From: Uranotaenia lowii
Lineage: Eukaryota > Arthropoda > Insecta > Diptera > Culicidae
Length of the DNA stretch: 64,000 nt
Direction of reading: 5' to 3'
Assembly (NCBI RefSeq): GCF_029784155.1
Contig: NC_073691.1
Location: 137,218,409 to 137,282,408 of the forward strand
Of this stretch, positions 12,026 through 24,706 are shown in pieces (positions within the stretch are counted from its first letter, which is position 1; each line of letters begins with the position of its first letter). A program made the translations under genes and the position numbers. Below the pieces are notes generated by a model that searched no databases, had not been told where the DNA came from, and worked only from the letters and a program-made list of their open reading frames with translations.

Positions 12026-14015
12026 CAAACGCAAAAAAGTGCTAGATCTACCTCCATTCTCAGGTTCTACAATCACAAAAATTGTTGGCAACAAACTCAA
12101 CCTTATTAAAATTAATATTTTTTAAACAACACCTCATTTGCATCCAAGTTCAAAGTTAACGATTACCTTTCAACAACACCCAAACCTGTTCTTTGCAACT
12201 ATGTACCAAGCTTTGAAGTTGTCGTTCGGGTTCCTTTTTTCCATCATTTCCTTCTTTTAAGAATCCCTCAACACCAGCCAGCAGCCATCAAAACGTGAAC
12301 CTTTTCTTCGCTTCATTACTCTTCAAAGGAAAAGTTTCAACTTTCGCGAAACCCCCTGGATGGGAGTCTTTTTCTCCTTTTCAAGTTTCGTCACCGTCGT
12401 CGTCGTCGTCGACAGTTTCGTCGGCGCTAATTGATTGATTATATTGTCCCGTTTGAAAAATGTGTGCTCGGTGTAATGTTCGAAAGAGAATGGGCCCAAA
12501 TTATTTCGATTTGAGACAATTCATTTTCCGTTGCCAGACGCTCGCGCTCAGCAAAGTAGGGGGTGTGCCAATTTGAGAAAAAGACGAAATTTTCACGTGC
12601 GGGGAAACGATTTCTAATTATGAAAATACTGCTTCCTAATTTAAACTTCGAAATGGCTTCGTTTATTCTTCTCGATGATTCTAGTGGAAGTCTTCTCGAG
12701 GGTGGTGGCGTCGATGAGTTTTTCGGCTTAAGAACCAGGAAACGTGTTGCTTTTTTTTTCGTCTCACACTTTCGGCAACCGACGAGAATTTTTTTTCCGC
12801 CTCAATGCGTAATTCCAACAAATTTTAAACCAGACCTTGCCAGATACGATAAAGAACGCCTGCGATTTGTTTTAGGCAGAAAAATTGAAATCGATCACCT
12901 ATTGATGCATTGGAACTTTCTATGCTTATTTGAACATGCGGTTGAAAGTGAAAATTTTACAAAATACCATTACATTGTATGTCATTTAAATATTTACTGC
13001 AAAATACTTACATATCTTTTTATTGATAATGTTGTATAGATAAAGGCGATTAATGATATGAATCCTGATTTACAATTCATGTGCTTTTTTAGTTTTTTTC
13101 CCCATCATTCTATCGTTATATTTTCTTAGGTAAACAAAAACAATTTTAATGTGTTAGCAAAAGTGATAAAGCTTATTTTGAACCTTTTTTTTTAGGAAGG
13201 AGCAAATTATCATTATCACGACTGTATTGATTTGAAGTAATTTGTTTTTATTTTTCATGGCGTGGAGTCTAAAAAGCTTTAGTTTGAGTTCAAAACGCAT
13301 CTATGTTTTTTTTTTTTGCAAAATTTCAAAGTAACGTTTACAAGATATAAATCTGATCTTTTAGGTTAGAAGAGAAGAATTAAATATTTTGTTTTAAGAA
13401 AACAACATATTATTTCAGCTGTGAAACTGGGCCATCCAACATTTTCTTAGTCAATGAAAAAAATCAACAAAAAAGATTTTTAGCCTAAGAACTTTGTAGG
13501 AGACGGGAATTAAAGATTTTTGAGAAGCCTTAAAAACAGTTCAAAACTAGCTGCTAAGATTCGATAAAATTATACGGTTTCACTAGTTTTTTTTAGTTAT
13601 TTATAAATTCTTGGGTCATGACCTAATATACCCGGATATTTCCAGAATGTTGGACTGAAAGTTTTAAAATCAAATGCCCAGATTTAGCAGATTGTTTAAT
13701 GAAATAGTCCAGATTCCCATCATTCTGTTGATATAATTTCTAAGGTAAATTTGAACATTTTTAATGCGTTAGCATACAAATTCTGCCAAGCTTAGTATAT
13801 AGAAAAGAGTAATCTAAACGTCAATTCCCGCAATAGAAAACAATTACCACTTTTTAAATTTTCTCGTAATACTGTTTCTATAAATTCTTTAACTCATTTC
13901 TGTTTCAGATGAATTTAATATAAAGGGGGCCCATTATGTCTAAGTACGATTTTAATACATACCAACTCATTACGGATGACGTTCAAACAGATATCCGCTG
14001 TTTGTTGTTATTTTC
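12026..14015. other. Largely gene-free stretch; one doubtful open frame
   Basis: A 158-codon frame on the + strand (12563-13039) has no recognisable domain and its composition drifts to AT-rich at its 3' half, so it is more likely chance than a gene. A short GTC run lies at about 12394-12413. No RNA gene seen. Confidence 0.4.
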
Positions 14016-14028
14016 AGTTCACCTTATA

Positions 14029-14220
14029 GGGCTTGTGATATAGCTCAGTTGGCAAGTCTGTTGTCTCCTGAGCCGATGTCCGCGAGTTCGAGCCCAAGAG
14101 TAAACATCGAACACAGTTGTACCGAATAAGTTTTTCAATAACGATCCGCCAACTGTAACGTTGATAAAGTCGTGAATGCCATAAAGATGGTAAAACGACT
14201 ATAATCGAAACAAAAAAAAA
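14029..14220 (+). mobile_element. tRNA-derived SINE, full length, with 13-bp TSD
   Basis: The head has a pol III A box (TAGCTCAGTTGG at 14041-14052) and B box (GAGTTCGAGCCC at 14084-14095). The body contains 'acagttgtaccgaataag' and 'ccaactgtaacgttgataa', and the tail is an A-run. The exact direct repeat AGTTCACCTTATA flanks it (14016-14028 and 14221-14233). The 3' half of the same family is at 57406-57525. Such elements are transcribed by RNA polymerase III from internal promoters and mobilised by a partner LINE; the partner is not identified here. Confidence 0.88.
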
Positions 14221-14233
14221 AGTTCACCTTATA

Positions 14234-15385
14234 TCTATATGAATCGTAAGCTCCAGTTTTCATAATTATCGTGTAGATGAGAAACATTTCGCTAAAAAAA
14301 AGCGCGGAAATATCAAAAATAAAAGAAGTAAACATTGGAGCAGATCGAAAGGAAAACCGGGTTCAGTGAACAAAACATTGGACCGAAAAGTTATGTGTGC
14401 TTACGCCAGTAAACATAGGCTGCCTCAATTAGGATTATGGCCAAAAAGTGGGAACTCATCCCTTGGCTTAGTGAATCCTTGTTGTTGAAGGCATGAGAAA
14501 GAGAACGAAGTCCTTTTGCGTCCATAATTTCCGCCTGGTCTGTCACTACGCTTCTTGTTTCGACGGCATTTTGAGCAATACTGCACAAATATAAACAAAA
14601 CAAAAAATACTGACGATAAAGGAGAAGAAAATCTAACACACACACACTCTCTCATTTTTCTCTGAGCTCGTTTCTGTTTGAGTATTCGGCGTCAAAAAAA
14701 TTCCAAAACTTTAGTTGCCATACAAACTTTTACACTATTTGATTGAGTAAGTTCCCTAGGTAAAAAATAGTTAAATAGAAGAGAGGAGGTTTATATAGGT
14801 GTAATTGGCTAATTTCAAAATAATGATACCTTAATCATGCCTATTTTTTTCAAACAAACGAATTAAATTTTAACACCTAATGGAATCTGATTTTTGAATC
14901 AGGAAAAATGCGATTCTAAATTATATTATCATTTTGCTGTTGACAGCTCATTCTGGTTACTGTTCGTTTTCGATCGAGTCATCAAAGTTTGCTCGGGATT
15001 TGACACGTGACAACTCGTGAAGTTTGTAGTCTGTGCTGAGGCTAATAAACAGTCTTCGAAAACTAATTCGATCACTGACCTACGATTGACTTGAATCTAA
15101 TATTTTATTCAATCACTGTCACAATTGTAGAGAACATAAATATCATGAAAAGTTATGGCAAAAAAGATTCAATTTGTTTACTTTATAATAGACCTTTTTT
15201 TATTTCAATTAAAAACAAATTTCTTCGCATAGAAACTTGATGCAATTTAGGTAATAAGAAAACTTTTCTTCATCAAATAAAAATCCAAGTATTTTATACG
15301 GTAGTGAATAGGAAATGAACTCTGAAAGATTGTGCGTTTCTAAAACAGATTCAAAAAATGCATAGAATTGCCAAAACTGAAAGTA
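14234..15385. other. Gene-free stretch
   Basis: Short overlapping open frames only. A CA/CT microsatellite sits at about 14638-14655. Nothing else recognised. Confidence 0.45.
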
Positions 15386-16585
15386 CCGTAAACTGGGGGA
15401 ACTTTGATCACTTTTTTCATTCATTTATGAATATTTTGAAAGGAGTTGCATTTTCGTAAAACCTAAAAGCTTTAAAACACTTATTTAGGTGAGGAGCATC
15501 AAACATGATTATCGATTGCAGATAATTCAAACGACATTGGTGGTTATGATTAAATGTTTGTTACAAAACCAGATTTCGAGTTTCGGGGTAACTTTGATCA
15601 CTATGGTTTTTACGTATCTCAACATCTTCAAATTGATTTAATTCCATTTAGCACAGAAGGCTCAAAACATTGATAACAGCAATTTTTGGTTTGGTCTCAA
15701 TTGAATTTTTCAACGTTTTCTTTCAAAAACAAATATACTCAAAAGATGGACAATGTTGCTGCATACATTTAGGGGCAAAAATTATAAACATTTCTCAATT
15801 TTTTTGGACTCAAGAATAAATAAAATTTTAGCTTCATGAAATTTCCTAGGTCCACCCACTGTTCCTATGTTCTTTTTTATTCAAACTTAACTATTTGATA
15901 GGGTTTTTAGCCATTTTTTCTATGAGGGCTTTTTCGTGGAAAATGACCGTTTTTTTCAATATCCAAAAATGTTCATCAAATGACTATAAAAATAACACTT
16001 AAACTAAACCTAAGCCAAAAAAAAAAGTTGAACTTTCACAATAAACAACCCATTTGCTCCTAAATGCTTGAATTTGATCAGGAGAGATGTTTGTTTGTGA
16101 GCCTTCAAAAACCAGATATTTGAAGATTTAAAAATTACATTTCAAGTAACATAAAAAATCTTCTAATAAAAATCAAATTTAGTTTATTTATAACTCAATT
16201 TATAGGCTTTTAAACGCAGTAAACAGTTTTCAGATATTTTAACGTTATACTTATAGTGTTTTCGTTTATTGGCAGTGTCAACCTAGTTACCCACGAGTTT
16301 TGCCCTAATTGCTGTTATTATGTTCGGTTATTAATTCAGATGTCCACTAGTTTTGCCCGAGATTTGAACCTCAAGCAGGCGGTTGCACCCCGTAAAAGTT
16401 GTCAGTGTTGGGGGTAAGCATAAGGGTGAGTATAGCAACCATATATTTGCATCGTCCCGGGTAACGATTCTGTTTGTTTATTCAGAAAAAGTTTTGCCCC
16501 GCGCGAGTGGAGATAAACGAAAACGGCATTAGTTAATGATGATTATCTGCAAAAATTTCATGTTGATCAAAGTTACCCCAGAACG
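15386..16585. mobile_element. MITE with terminal phrase GGGGTAACTTTGATCA
   Basis: The left end (after TA at 15384) carries CTGGGGGAACTTTGATCA and the right end is its inverted counterpart TGATCAAAGTTACCCCAG (16564-16581). A third, same-sense copy, CGGGGTAACTTTGATCA, lies inside at about 15584-15600. No coding potential. A matching TA on the right was not found, so the right boundary is approximate. Confidence 0.6.
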
Positions 16586-16844
16586 GGAGGAGGGAGGAAT
16601 TTGGGGATTATCCCCCGATGCCTGGAAAGGCTAACGAGGTATTCTAATATACACTCCAAATTTAAAATTCTTAATCAAATTTTGATAATTGATTATTTAT
16701 AAGTAAAAATTTTGACTTAGAACTGATGCCAAACCCCCAAAAAACTAGTCCCAGGTTCAAATTTTAAGCACAGTTTTTGAACAGTAAAATTCAGCCCTGA
16801 GTGTTAAACTTTAAATCAGATTTTTTTAATAATAATTCATGTTT

Positions 16845-17714
16845 TATTCGTGTAACATAAGATATGTACAATCTTTTTTAAGTGTTACATTTGGGTTTGT
16901 GTGGTTTTGATTTATGTCTAATGTTTCTGATGCACTTTCATATTTAACTAGAGAGAATCAATTGTTACCTTATAATGCAAATCTTGATAGTGAAGCTTTC
17001 TTGAATTCCAATTTCGATTTAATGGATTTAATAAGGGTAGGAAGATGATTCCAGTTTGAGATGCCTCTAACGAGAAACGAGTTGTTGTAGTAGACTGAGC
17101 TATGAGGTGGAATGACAAAGTTAATAGTTCTGGAGTTTCTTACAGGAATAAAAAGTCTTTTAATGTATTGAGGACCTCCTCTGGTGACAATTCTATGGAC
17201 TAAAACGCACGATCTATGTTTATAAAAGTTATGGAATGGGCAACCAATCAACGTTTTTTGAAGATGAGAAACACTTGAAAATCTAGACAAACCATAGACA
17301 TACCGGACACATGAGTTCAATGCTACTCGGAGTTTTTCCAGGGACCTAGCTGAGCAATTCGAATAAATGAAATCTCCATAAATGAATAATGGATAGATGT
17401 AGCTTTTGAATAGTTTTAATTTAGTTTCTATGTCGAGGTGCCTTGTGGTAAGATTAAGCCTTTTTAAAGATCCATAGATTTTGCTACATTGTTTATTCAC
17501 TTGCCTTTTCCATGACAGTTCATGATCAAAAACTATGCCAAGATTTTCAGCAAAATCAGTAAAGGTTATCGCGGAGTTCGCCAAGCGAAGACTCGGTAAT
17601 TCTGAAGTTCTGTTCCATCTATTAAAAAAAGAGCTTTTGTTTTTGCGGGATTTATAGGTAGAGAATTTGAGTATGACCATTCATTTACTTTTTGCAAATC
17701 ATGATTGATCTTTC
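16845..17714 (-). pseudogene. LINE reverse transcriptase, C-terminal part (CR1/L2/Jockey-like)
   Basis: On the - strand the translation gives NEWSYSNSLPINPAKTKAL, the block that normally follows the YADD box, then LGIVFDHELSWKRQVN and a long C-terminal region ending KASLSRFAL at 16970. A one-base change in the T-run near 17630 shifts the frame between the first block and the rest. Downstream of the stop to about 16845 is a noncoding 3' end. It belongs with the N-terminal RT part at 19173-19835: both are on the same strand in collinear order, separated by a Penelope-like element and a MITE. The catalytic YADD segment is missing from both pieces. The clade is inferred from motif style and is not certain. 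Confidence 0.72.
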
Positions 17715-18450
17715 TCAATCAACAAAATTAAAACCTGTTTATTCACAAAAACGAAAGACCAAATTCCAAAATTAAAACAGACAAATGTGGTATATTCAAT
17801 TCCTTGTGAATGCGGGAAAAAATACTGTGGACAAACATCGCAAACTCTGGAAAAAAAGGATTAAAAATCATAAAACGAGTCTCAAACAAAACACCAGAGC
17901 CACAGGATTGACACAACATGCCATAGAACAGAACCATAAGTTTAACTTCGACAAAGCATATATTTTAGAAAGAGTAAACCAAGAAGGAAAACGAAAAACA
18001 GCTGAAACACTACACATAAAACTCAAAAAAGGAAGAACAGTAAACATCAAGCAAGATTCGATTGAAATTTCTAAAATATATAGCTCTATTATTAAAAAAC
18101 TAAGAGAGACGCCACAATTCGCAACTAAAACGACGGATTCAAAAACGACGTCACCGAACACGACGACAACAACCAACATCACGACGACACCGGGAATGAT
18201 AGACGCCAGCTGCTAGAAGCGATTCAAAACCGGACTTAAATCAAGTAAGACAGCCGTTCAGGAAGCACGCGGCGATACAAATCGTAAGTGCAAAAGTGCA
18301 GTGAAATTGTGATGGAATATTGTGAAGAATTTTTTGTATTAATTTAAGTTTTTTGTTTATAATATAGTTTTCTAAGGATGGCTGAAGGTAGTAGGCCGAA
18401 ACGTCAAAAGAATTGTTTTTATTTGATTTCAAATTCACGGAAAAGTATCA
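17715..18450 (+). pseudogene. Penelope-like element, 3' end with GIY-YIG endonuclease domain
   Basis: From about 17733 the + strand translates to a linker then VVYSIPCECGKKYCGQTSQ, the GIY-YIG signature of Penelope-like elements (VYxIpC.C...YxGqT), followed by RIKNHKTSLKQNTRATGL and a tail to a stop at 18216. An A-run at 17851-17857 causes a frameshift between the two parts, so the copy is broken. These elements encode a reverse transcriptase fused to a GIY-YIG nuclease that nicks the target; only the nuclease end is present. The 3' noncoding end contains GGCCGAAACGTC (18392-18403). It is inserted within the LINE (16845-19835) in the opposite orientation. Confidence 0.78.
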
Positions 18451-18503
18451 ACTAGAAAAGCCAATAAAAATATATTTGCACGTCATCTGCAAACATTTGA
18501 ATA

Positions 18504-19105
18504 GGGGAGAGTGGGGATACTTGATCCCTTTTTCTTATTTTCACCATATCTTTTTGGAAAAATTTAGCAACTCGCCGTCTTTGACATTTTCTGACAGCTT
18601 GTAACTTCAAGTTTCTATGCTCCAAAAATTAGAACGATACTTAAACCCATTGATGAACTAGAAGCATTTTCGTGGGAGTAAAAAAATTGCGATTTTTCTG
18701 AAGTTAGGGGAGACTTGATCCCCTATTGAAGGAGACTTAATCTTTAATTCAGCAAGCCCTAATCCTTGTATAAAAATCAAACAAAACCCCAAGATAGAAT
18801 GTTAATTTACTATTTTGGTCATGTTTGTTCTCATTTCACAATGTATAGCAGACATAAGAAGAAAATTATGTAACTTTGTCACAAAGCTAATAACATTGTA
18901 TACTTAAAGGCGCTATTTTTTATAATTAAGAGAAAATTAATTATTTTTTCTCTTTTCTTCAGACAATTGTTTGATAAATATTAGTTTTTGGATAAATATT
19001 AGTAATTTCGTAATCAGCAATCATAACGATCAATTCAGAAAAAGAATATGCCGTTTGGAAGGGGGGATCAATTGTACCCAACTCTAGGGGATCAATTGTA
19101 CCCAT
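18504..19105. mobile_element. TA-flanked MITE, terminal phrase GATACTTGATCCC
   Basis: The left end is TA-GGGGAGAGTGGGGATACTTGATCCC. The right side has inverted, diverged copies (GGATCAATTGTACCCA, twice at about 19063-19080 and 19088-19104). An extra internal copy is at about 18708-18725 (GGGGAGACTTGATCCCC). Its first 13 bases after the TA are identical to those of the different element at 47517. It interrupts the LINE next to the Penelope-like fragment. Confidence 0.55.
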
Positions 19106-19172
19106 AATCAACATTTTAGAAAACTTTTACTGACAAAAATTGAGAGTTTTCCATTACTTTGAAAATATGGCA

Positions 19173-19835
19173 TTATGAACTGTACTGAACTGTACTACTG
19201 TAGTATTTAAGAACTGGGGGAAGATCGTTTATGAAAAGTGAAAACAATATTGGACCAAGAATGGAGCCTTGGGGAACTCCTGACTCAATCGGCGTTAGGC
19301 TTGATAAACAATCGTTTATGAGAACAGCCTGAGTACGACCCTGAAGGTATGATTTGATCATTTTGGCTGCGGGTCCGGAGAAGGAAAACTTTGAAATAAG
19401 TTTTTCAATTAACTTCTTGTGAGACACTCTGTCAAAAGCTTTAGCAAAGTCTATTAGAAGAAGTATAGCGAGTCCTTTTTTGTCTAGAGAAACAGCAATA
19501 TCATCATGCACTTTCATCAAGGTAGTTTCTGTGCTATGATTGGCTCTAAACCCAGATTGGTTACTACTCAAGAGGTCATTTTGATTGATATAGTCCGAAA
19601 TTTGTTGTTTGATCAACTTTTCAAATATTTTCAAAATCGAACTTAAAAGACTAATTGGTCTGAGATTAGTTAAATCTTGATTATTGGACTTTTTTGGAAT
19701 TGGTATAACCTTGACTTTTTTCCATTGAAACGGAAACTTTGACGTAATGATAATGGTATTGAAAAGGTGGTTCAAGACCGGAATAATGTACGGAAGAAGT
19801 ATTTTAACAAGATTTAAAAAAAAAATTCGGAGGTT
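19173..19835 (-). pseudogene. LINE reverse transcriptase, N-terminal RT part
   Basis: The - strand frame contains the RT blocks in order: KVKVIPIPKK, LRPISLLSSILKIFEK, QSGFRANHSTETTL, LLIDFAKAFDRVSH with the first catalytic aspartate, and SGVPQGSILGPILFSLFIND. It then breaks off before the YADD box with a stop at 19173. The frame is open upstream of the first methionine to about 19830, so the start is lost. It is the front half of the LINE whose back half is at 16845-17714. About 60-70 residues including the second catalytic motif are missing between them. Reverse transcriptase of non-LTR type; inactive as seen. Confidence 0.8.
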
Positions 19836-21366
19836 CTGGTTCCATATAATGAGAATGAGAATTTAATATCTTTTTTAATTTTTGAAATTTTGTATCCAGT
19901 TTAGGGATTATGATTTTTAGCTCAAATCATCATAAGAAATATGAATTGAATATGAACCCTTTTCGAAATCTTGGTTCAAATTTGGTTTGGTATTTCATTC
20001 AAAATCTAAATCATTATTTTCAAAACTCATATGCTATTATTGCTATTATGGTAATAATTTTCCGAATGTATTTAAAAAAAAGAAATAATCCTGAGTTTTT
20101 GTTTGATATTCAGATTTTAAGTTCCTTAACATAATTCTCGTGCAGAACTCAAACATAAGGAAGCTTAAAAATGTCAATCAAGAATTGAAAACTTAAGATC
20201 AGATCAATCATTCGAAGCTCAATTCAGATCCACAGATGGATTAAAAATGAATAATTGAAATAATTAATTCAGATTGAAACCCTAAACACCAGAATTTTAA
20301 TTGAAGATTCACGAAATAAAATTCACTCCATGGCGCATATTAAAAATTATAATCTGGAATTGAGATTCAGAAATCGTTTTTTTTTTGGAAAATCAGAAAT
20401 CTTATTGAAATTCTGAATATAGATTCAATATTTAAATTTTGAAATTTTGAAACTTTTTGTAAATGAGTTGTACGATAAAAATATCAAGATGGCTGTTTCG
20501 TTGAGAAATTCAAGTCGTAAGAAATCGCAGATTAAAATTTTGTTTAAAAATTGAAGTTTTAAATTAACAGTATTTAATCAATGTCAGTTGCGTAGACAAA
20601 CTTATCTGAAAATCACAAACATAACGAAGAATTTGAGATTATTCTGAAAGCTTTTCTCGATGAAATATACTGATTTTCATTTTTTTTTTTTTCTAAACGA
20701 TTCACTGAATTTAAATTATTGATTGGTGTATTAAATATATTTTTTTATAAAGAATTCATCACGTTTAAAAATACTTGGAAGATTCTTATTATCTTCGTTT
20801 ATTGCTTAACATTCTTAACATTTATTTACTGCAGTTTTTAAAGAGTCAAATTGCAAACTAAAATTTTATATCTGGATCAAGTTTGTAGGAATCAGAGTTT
20901 TTCCCCAAAGATTTAATTTCTCGTTTTTAATTTTGAATGTTTGAATCATTGATTCATTTCCATGGATGTTCAACTTGTTTTAATTTGCCCAAGAGTCTCA
21001 TAGATACAGCTTATTTGATTTGAGCATAGAACAATTTTTTAATCAAACTAAACCAACCAAATCCACCAGACTCTGGACTTAAATCAAAAATTTAAGTTCT
21101 CTATTTTGCTACTAAAAGCTTCATTTTACAAATATAGCTCACAATTTTAAAGATTTTCAAAAGTACCAACTGTATACAAAAAACTTTTAATGTTAAGGAA
21201 TTTAAAATGAATAATGAAATAGTTCCTCCCAACCCATGAGGTGGTTTTTCCTACGGCGCTGAAATTTTGCCTCGTGTTGCCATAATACCCTTATTTCCAG
21301 TACATTCTCAAGAACGTTATTTGAAATTGCCATTGGTCATAATTGAATGAGTTTTTTTTTTTTGTT
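19836..21366. other. Gene-free AT-rich stretch
   Basis: No open frame of interest. 20200-20480 is rich in loosely repeated 'attcagat/gaaattc' words but no clear unit could be defined. Confidence 0.45.
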
Positions 21367-22756
21367 AATTTGGTAACAACTCAATCTTTTGCATTGCTGT
21401 CATTTCTGTCATTCTTGTCATTCTTGTCATTTTTGTCATTTTGGTCATTTTTGTCATTTTTGTCATTTTTGTCATTTTGTCATTTTTGTTTTTTTTTTGT
21501 CATTTTTGTCATTTTTGTCATTTTTGTCATTTTTGTCATTTTTGTCATTTTTGTCATTTTTGTCATTTTTGTCATTTTTGTCATTTTTGTCATTTTTGTA
21601 ATTTTTGTCATTTTTGTCATTTTTGTCATTTTTGTCATTTTTGTCATTTTTGTCATTTTTGTCATTTTTGTCATTTTTGTCATTTTTGTCATTTTTGTCA
21701 CTTTTGTCATTTTTGTCATTTTTGTCATTTTTGTCATTTTTGTCATTTTTGTCATTTTTATCATTTTTGTCATTTTTGTCATTTTTGTCATTTTTGTCAT
21801 TTTTGTCATTTTTGTCATTTTTGTCATTTTTGTCATTTTTGTCATTTTTGTCATTTTTGTCATTTTTGTCATTTTTGTCATTTTTGTCATTTTTGTCATT
21901 TTTGTCATTTTTGTCATTTTTGTCATTTTTGTCATTTTTGTCATTTTTGTCATTTTTGTCATTTTTGTCATTTTTGTCATTTTTGTCATTTTTGTCATTT
22001 TTGTCATTTTTGTCATTTTTGTCATTTTTGTCATTTTTGTCATTTTTGTCATTTTTGTCATTTTTGTCATTTTTGTCATTTTTGTCATTTTTGTCATTTT
22101 TGTCATTTTTGTCATTTTTGTCATTTTTGTCATTTTTGTCATTTTTGTCATTTTTGTCATTTTTGTCATTTTTGTCATTTTTGTCATTTTTGTCATTTTT
22201 GTCTTTTTTGTCATTTTTGTCATTTTTGTCATTTTTGTCATTTTTGTCATTTTTGTCATTTTTGTCATTTTTGTCATTTTTGTCATTTTTGTCATTTTTG
22301 TCATTTTTGTCATTTTTGTCATTTTTGTCATTTTTGTCATTTTTGTCATTTTTGTCATTTTTGTCATTTTTGTCATTTTTGTCATTTTTTCATTTTTGTC
22401 ATTTTTGTCATTTTTGTCAATTGTTATTTTTGTCATTTTTGTCATTTTTATCATTTTTGTCTTTTTTGTCATTTTTGTCATTTTTGTCATTTTTGTCATT
22501 TTTGTCATTTTTGTCATTTTTGTAATTTTTGTCATTTTTGTCATTTTTGTCATTTTTGTCATTTTTGTCATTTTTGTCATTTTTGTCATTTTTGTCATTT
22601 TTGTCATTTTTGTCATTTTTGTCATTTTTGTCATTTTTGTCATTTTTGTCATTTTTGTCATTTTTGTCATTTTTGTCATTTTTGTCATTTTTGTCATTTT
22701 TGTCATTTTTGTCATTTTTGTCATTTTGTAATTTTGGTAGCAACTCAATCTTTTGC
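21367..22756. repeat. 9-bp minisatellite (TTTTTGTCA)n, about 147 units
   Basis: From about 21402 to 22729 the unit TTTTTGTCA is repeated nearly without interruption, with occasional variants (TTTTTGTAA, CTTTTGTCA, TTTTTATCA, TTTTTGTCT) and one interruption near 22418 (caattgtta). The array is bracketed by direct copies of a 26-27-bp sequence containing CAACTCAATCTTTTGC (21367-21392 and 22730-22756). Because 9 is a multiple of 3 and the unit has no stop in most frames, long low-complexity open frames arise on both strands; they are artefacts. Confidence 0.97.
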
Positions 22757-24591
22757 GTAGGTAAAAATAAACATATTGAAAACTTTTTAGTGGTACACAC
22801 ATTGTAGAGACACTATCTATATATCTAATATATCTGATGAGTTTTATATCAAGTTTAAGATAACAGAGATAAATATTTTCCTGTTTCAAGAAAAATTGCC
22901 AACAGTAAAAACGAGTAAAATTATCATCCAAACATCTCCAAGAGTTCTCTCCCGCTTCAGAATATCCCGCGGTTGAACAAAATTGTGCTTATCAACATTT
23001 ACATGGTCATGACAACCGGAACCTAAGCCCCCATCCTTCTCCTATCGAGCCATCTTTTTACTCTCAGAATGACTGCCCACATGAACGCCTTCCTTTCGGT
23101 TCGATAGGTTTTGTACCAACCTCCGCTGTACAGGAAGCGCCCAGATAGTTGAATTTTCACGCCCCTTTATGAGGGTAATTATTCGGCATGGAACCATGCC
23201 GAACGACAAATTATAAATTGAAAATTTCCTTTTTTCCGCCCCTGTGATTTTCTGCTTTGCATTGGAAAAAGGTGAAAAAAACAGCTCCACAGAAAAGATG
23301 CTTAAAACATTGGTGTGAGGGGATCCGATTAGCAGCCAGAAAGCAGACATTACAAAAATTTCCTACGAAGGGGAGATTTTGGGAAATATTATGACGATGA
23401 ACTCAGGATGAATAAATTTTTTTCTTTTTGTTTAGAAATTTTTGGAACTCGGCCTCTAGTTTCGTATCCAGTATTCCGTTGCAAAGTTCAAACTTAAGAA
23501 TGTTGTTTCCGTATATGAAATTTAAAAAAAAAAAAAAAAATTGCTCTCAGACGATCAACGTCATAACAACAAAATCAACCTACGAATATCAAAACATGTT
23601 CAACTCATAAGTGAAATTAGATCACAGAAGCCCATACGAACTAGCTTCTTCATCAACATTTCGCAAAAACGTAATATCATTTTTGAACTTCCCGCAACTT
23701 TGACGGATGCCTTCTATACTATATTGAGTTGATGGAACTTCTCCGGTATAAACGGCAGGCCCGAGAGCCGGAAATGAAAAAGTTTCGATTCCAGAAAAGT
23801 TGGAAACGGGTTGAGTGTGTTTCCAATGGCATCTGAAACCCGAAACTCACTAGGCTCTCGGAATGGTTCGTGTAGGACGCCGGAAACGGCTCGAAATTAC
23901 ATTAAAAGCCATGCGGTACCTTTCTGAAGTGGAGTTTTCCTCGGTAGAGCGTTATTTCCATCTGAAGCGAAGGAACTAACATTTTAGGCATGTCAATAAT
24001 TGTGCCTCGTCTGGAATCGAAACTTATGTGCCTCTTTTTGACAAATCGTTTTCCTATTTTTAGGAAAAAAAATCTGTTAAATGTTTTTATCTTAACGATG
24101 AAAAACGCAAAGTAAGTATGTATTTCTGCATAAAAACTGTAAAAAAGTTGATATTTCAAAATTTATTTTGAGTGAATCAACAATTCTCATACCATCGACA
24201 GCTTGTTAACCATAATCAACGACTAACTTGTAGATTGGCTGCTCACTCAGCGTCATCTCTTTCCAGTTTCCACTGGGAGTTTCCTTGGCAACTTCCGCAG
24301 AAACTCCATCGTCAGAACGAATTCAACGAATTGTTGATAGCATGTGTTTATTTTTCGACGGCAAGGGTGAATGAAAAAACTTCCACGAATCATAACTCCA
24401 GATGGAACGATGAAATTCACATGTTTGAAATGTAAATTTCAGCTCAGGCTAAGCCTAAATGGAAGCAACGTCAGAATGGTGACCAGATTAAAAAAAAATT
24501 CTACGAAAACAAAAAAATAAAAATTCACAGAAGACATCTGAAAAAAATAACCATCTATAAATTGAAAACTCCTAATACTCTCTATCTTCTG
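22757..24591. other. Gene-free stretch
   Basis: Short open frames without recognisable domains. An A-run lies at 23523-23540. Nothing else supported. Confidence 0.45.
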
Positions 24592-24706
24592 AAAATGAAC
24601 TGAAACTGAACTGAAACTGAACTGAAAATAAACTGAAACTGAACTAAAACTAAAACGGAACTAAAACGGGACTGAAACTGAACAAACTGAACTAAAAATA
24701 AACCTA
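24592..24706. repeat. Degenerate ACTGAA short tandem repeat
   Basis: About 17 imperfect units of ACTGAA(A) with variants ACTAAA and ACGGAA. Confidence 0.85.

Noticed and set aside
12563..13039. 158-codon + strand frame as a gene
   Set aside because: No domain, no splice or poly(A) context, and coding-like composition fades; kept only as a note.
14029..14110. A functional tRNA gene
   Set aside because: A and B boxes are present, but the cloverleaf is not closed and the sequence continues into a SINE body with A-tail and target duplication.
21343..22931. Open frames of 300-480 codons encoding VIF, CHF, SFL and MTK repeats
   Set aside because: They are the three-frame readings of a 9-bp minisatellite on both strands; the unit contains no stop and its length is a multiple of three. 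No protein is implied.
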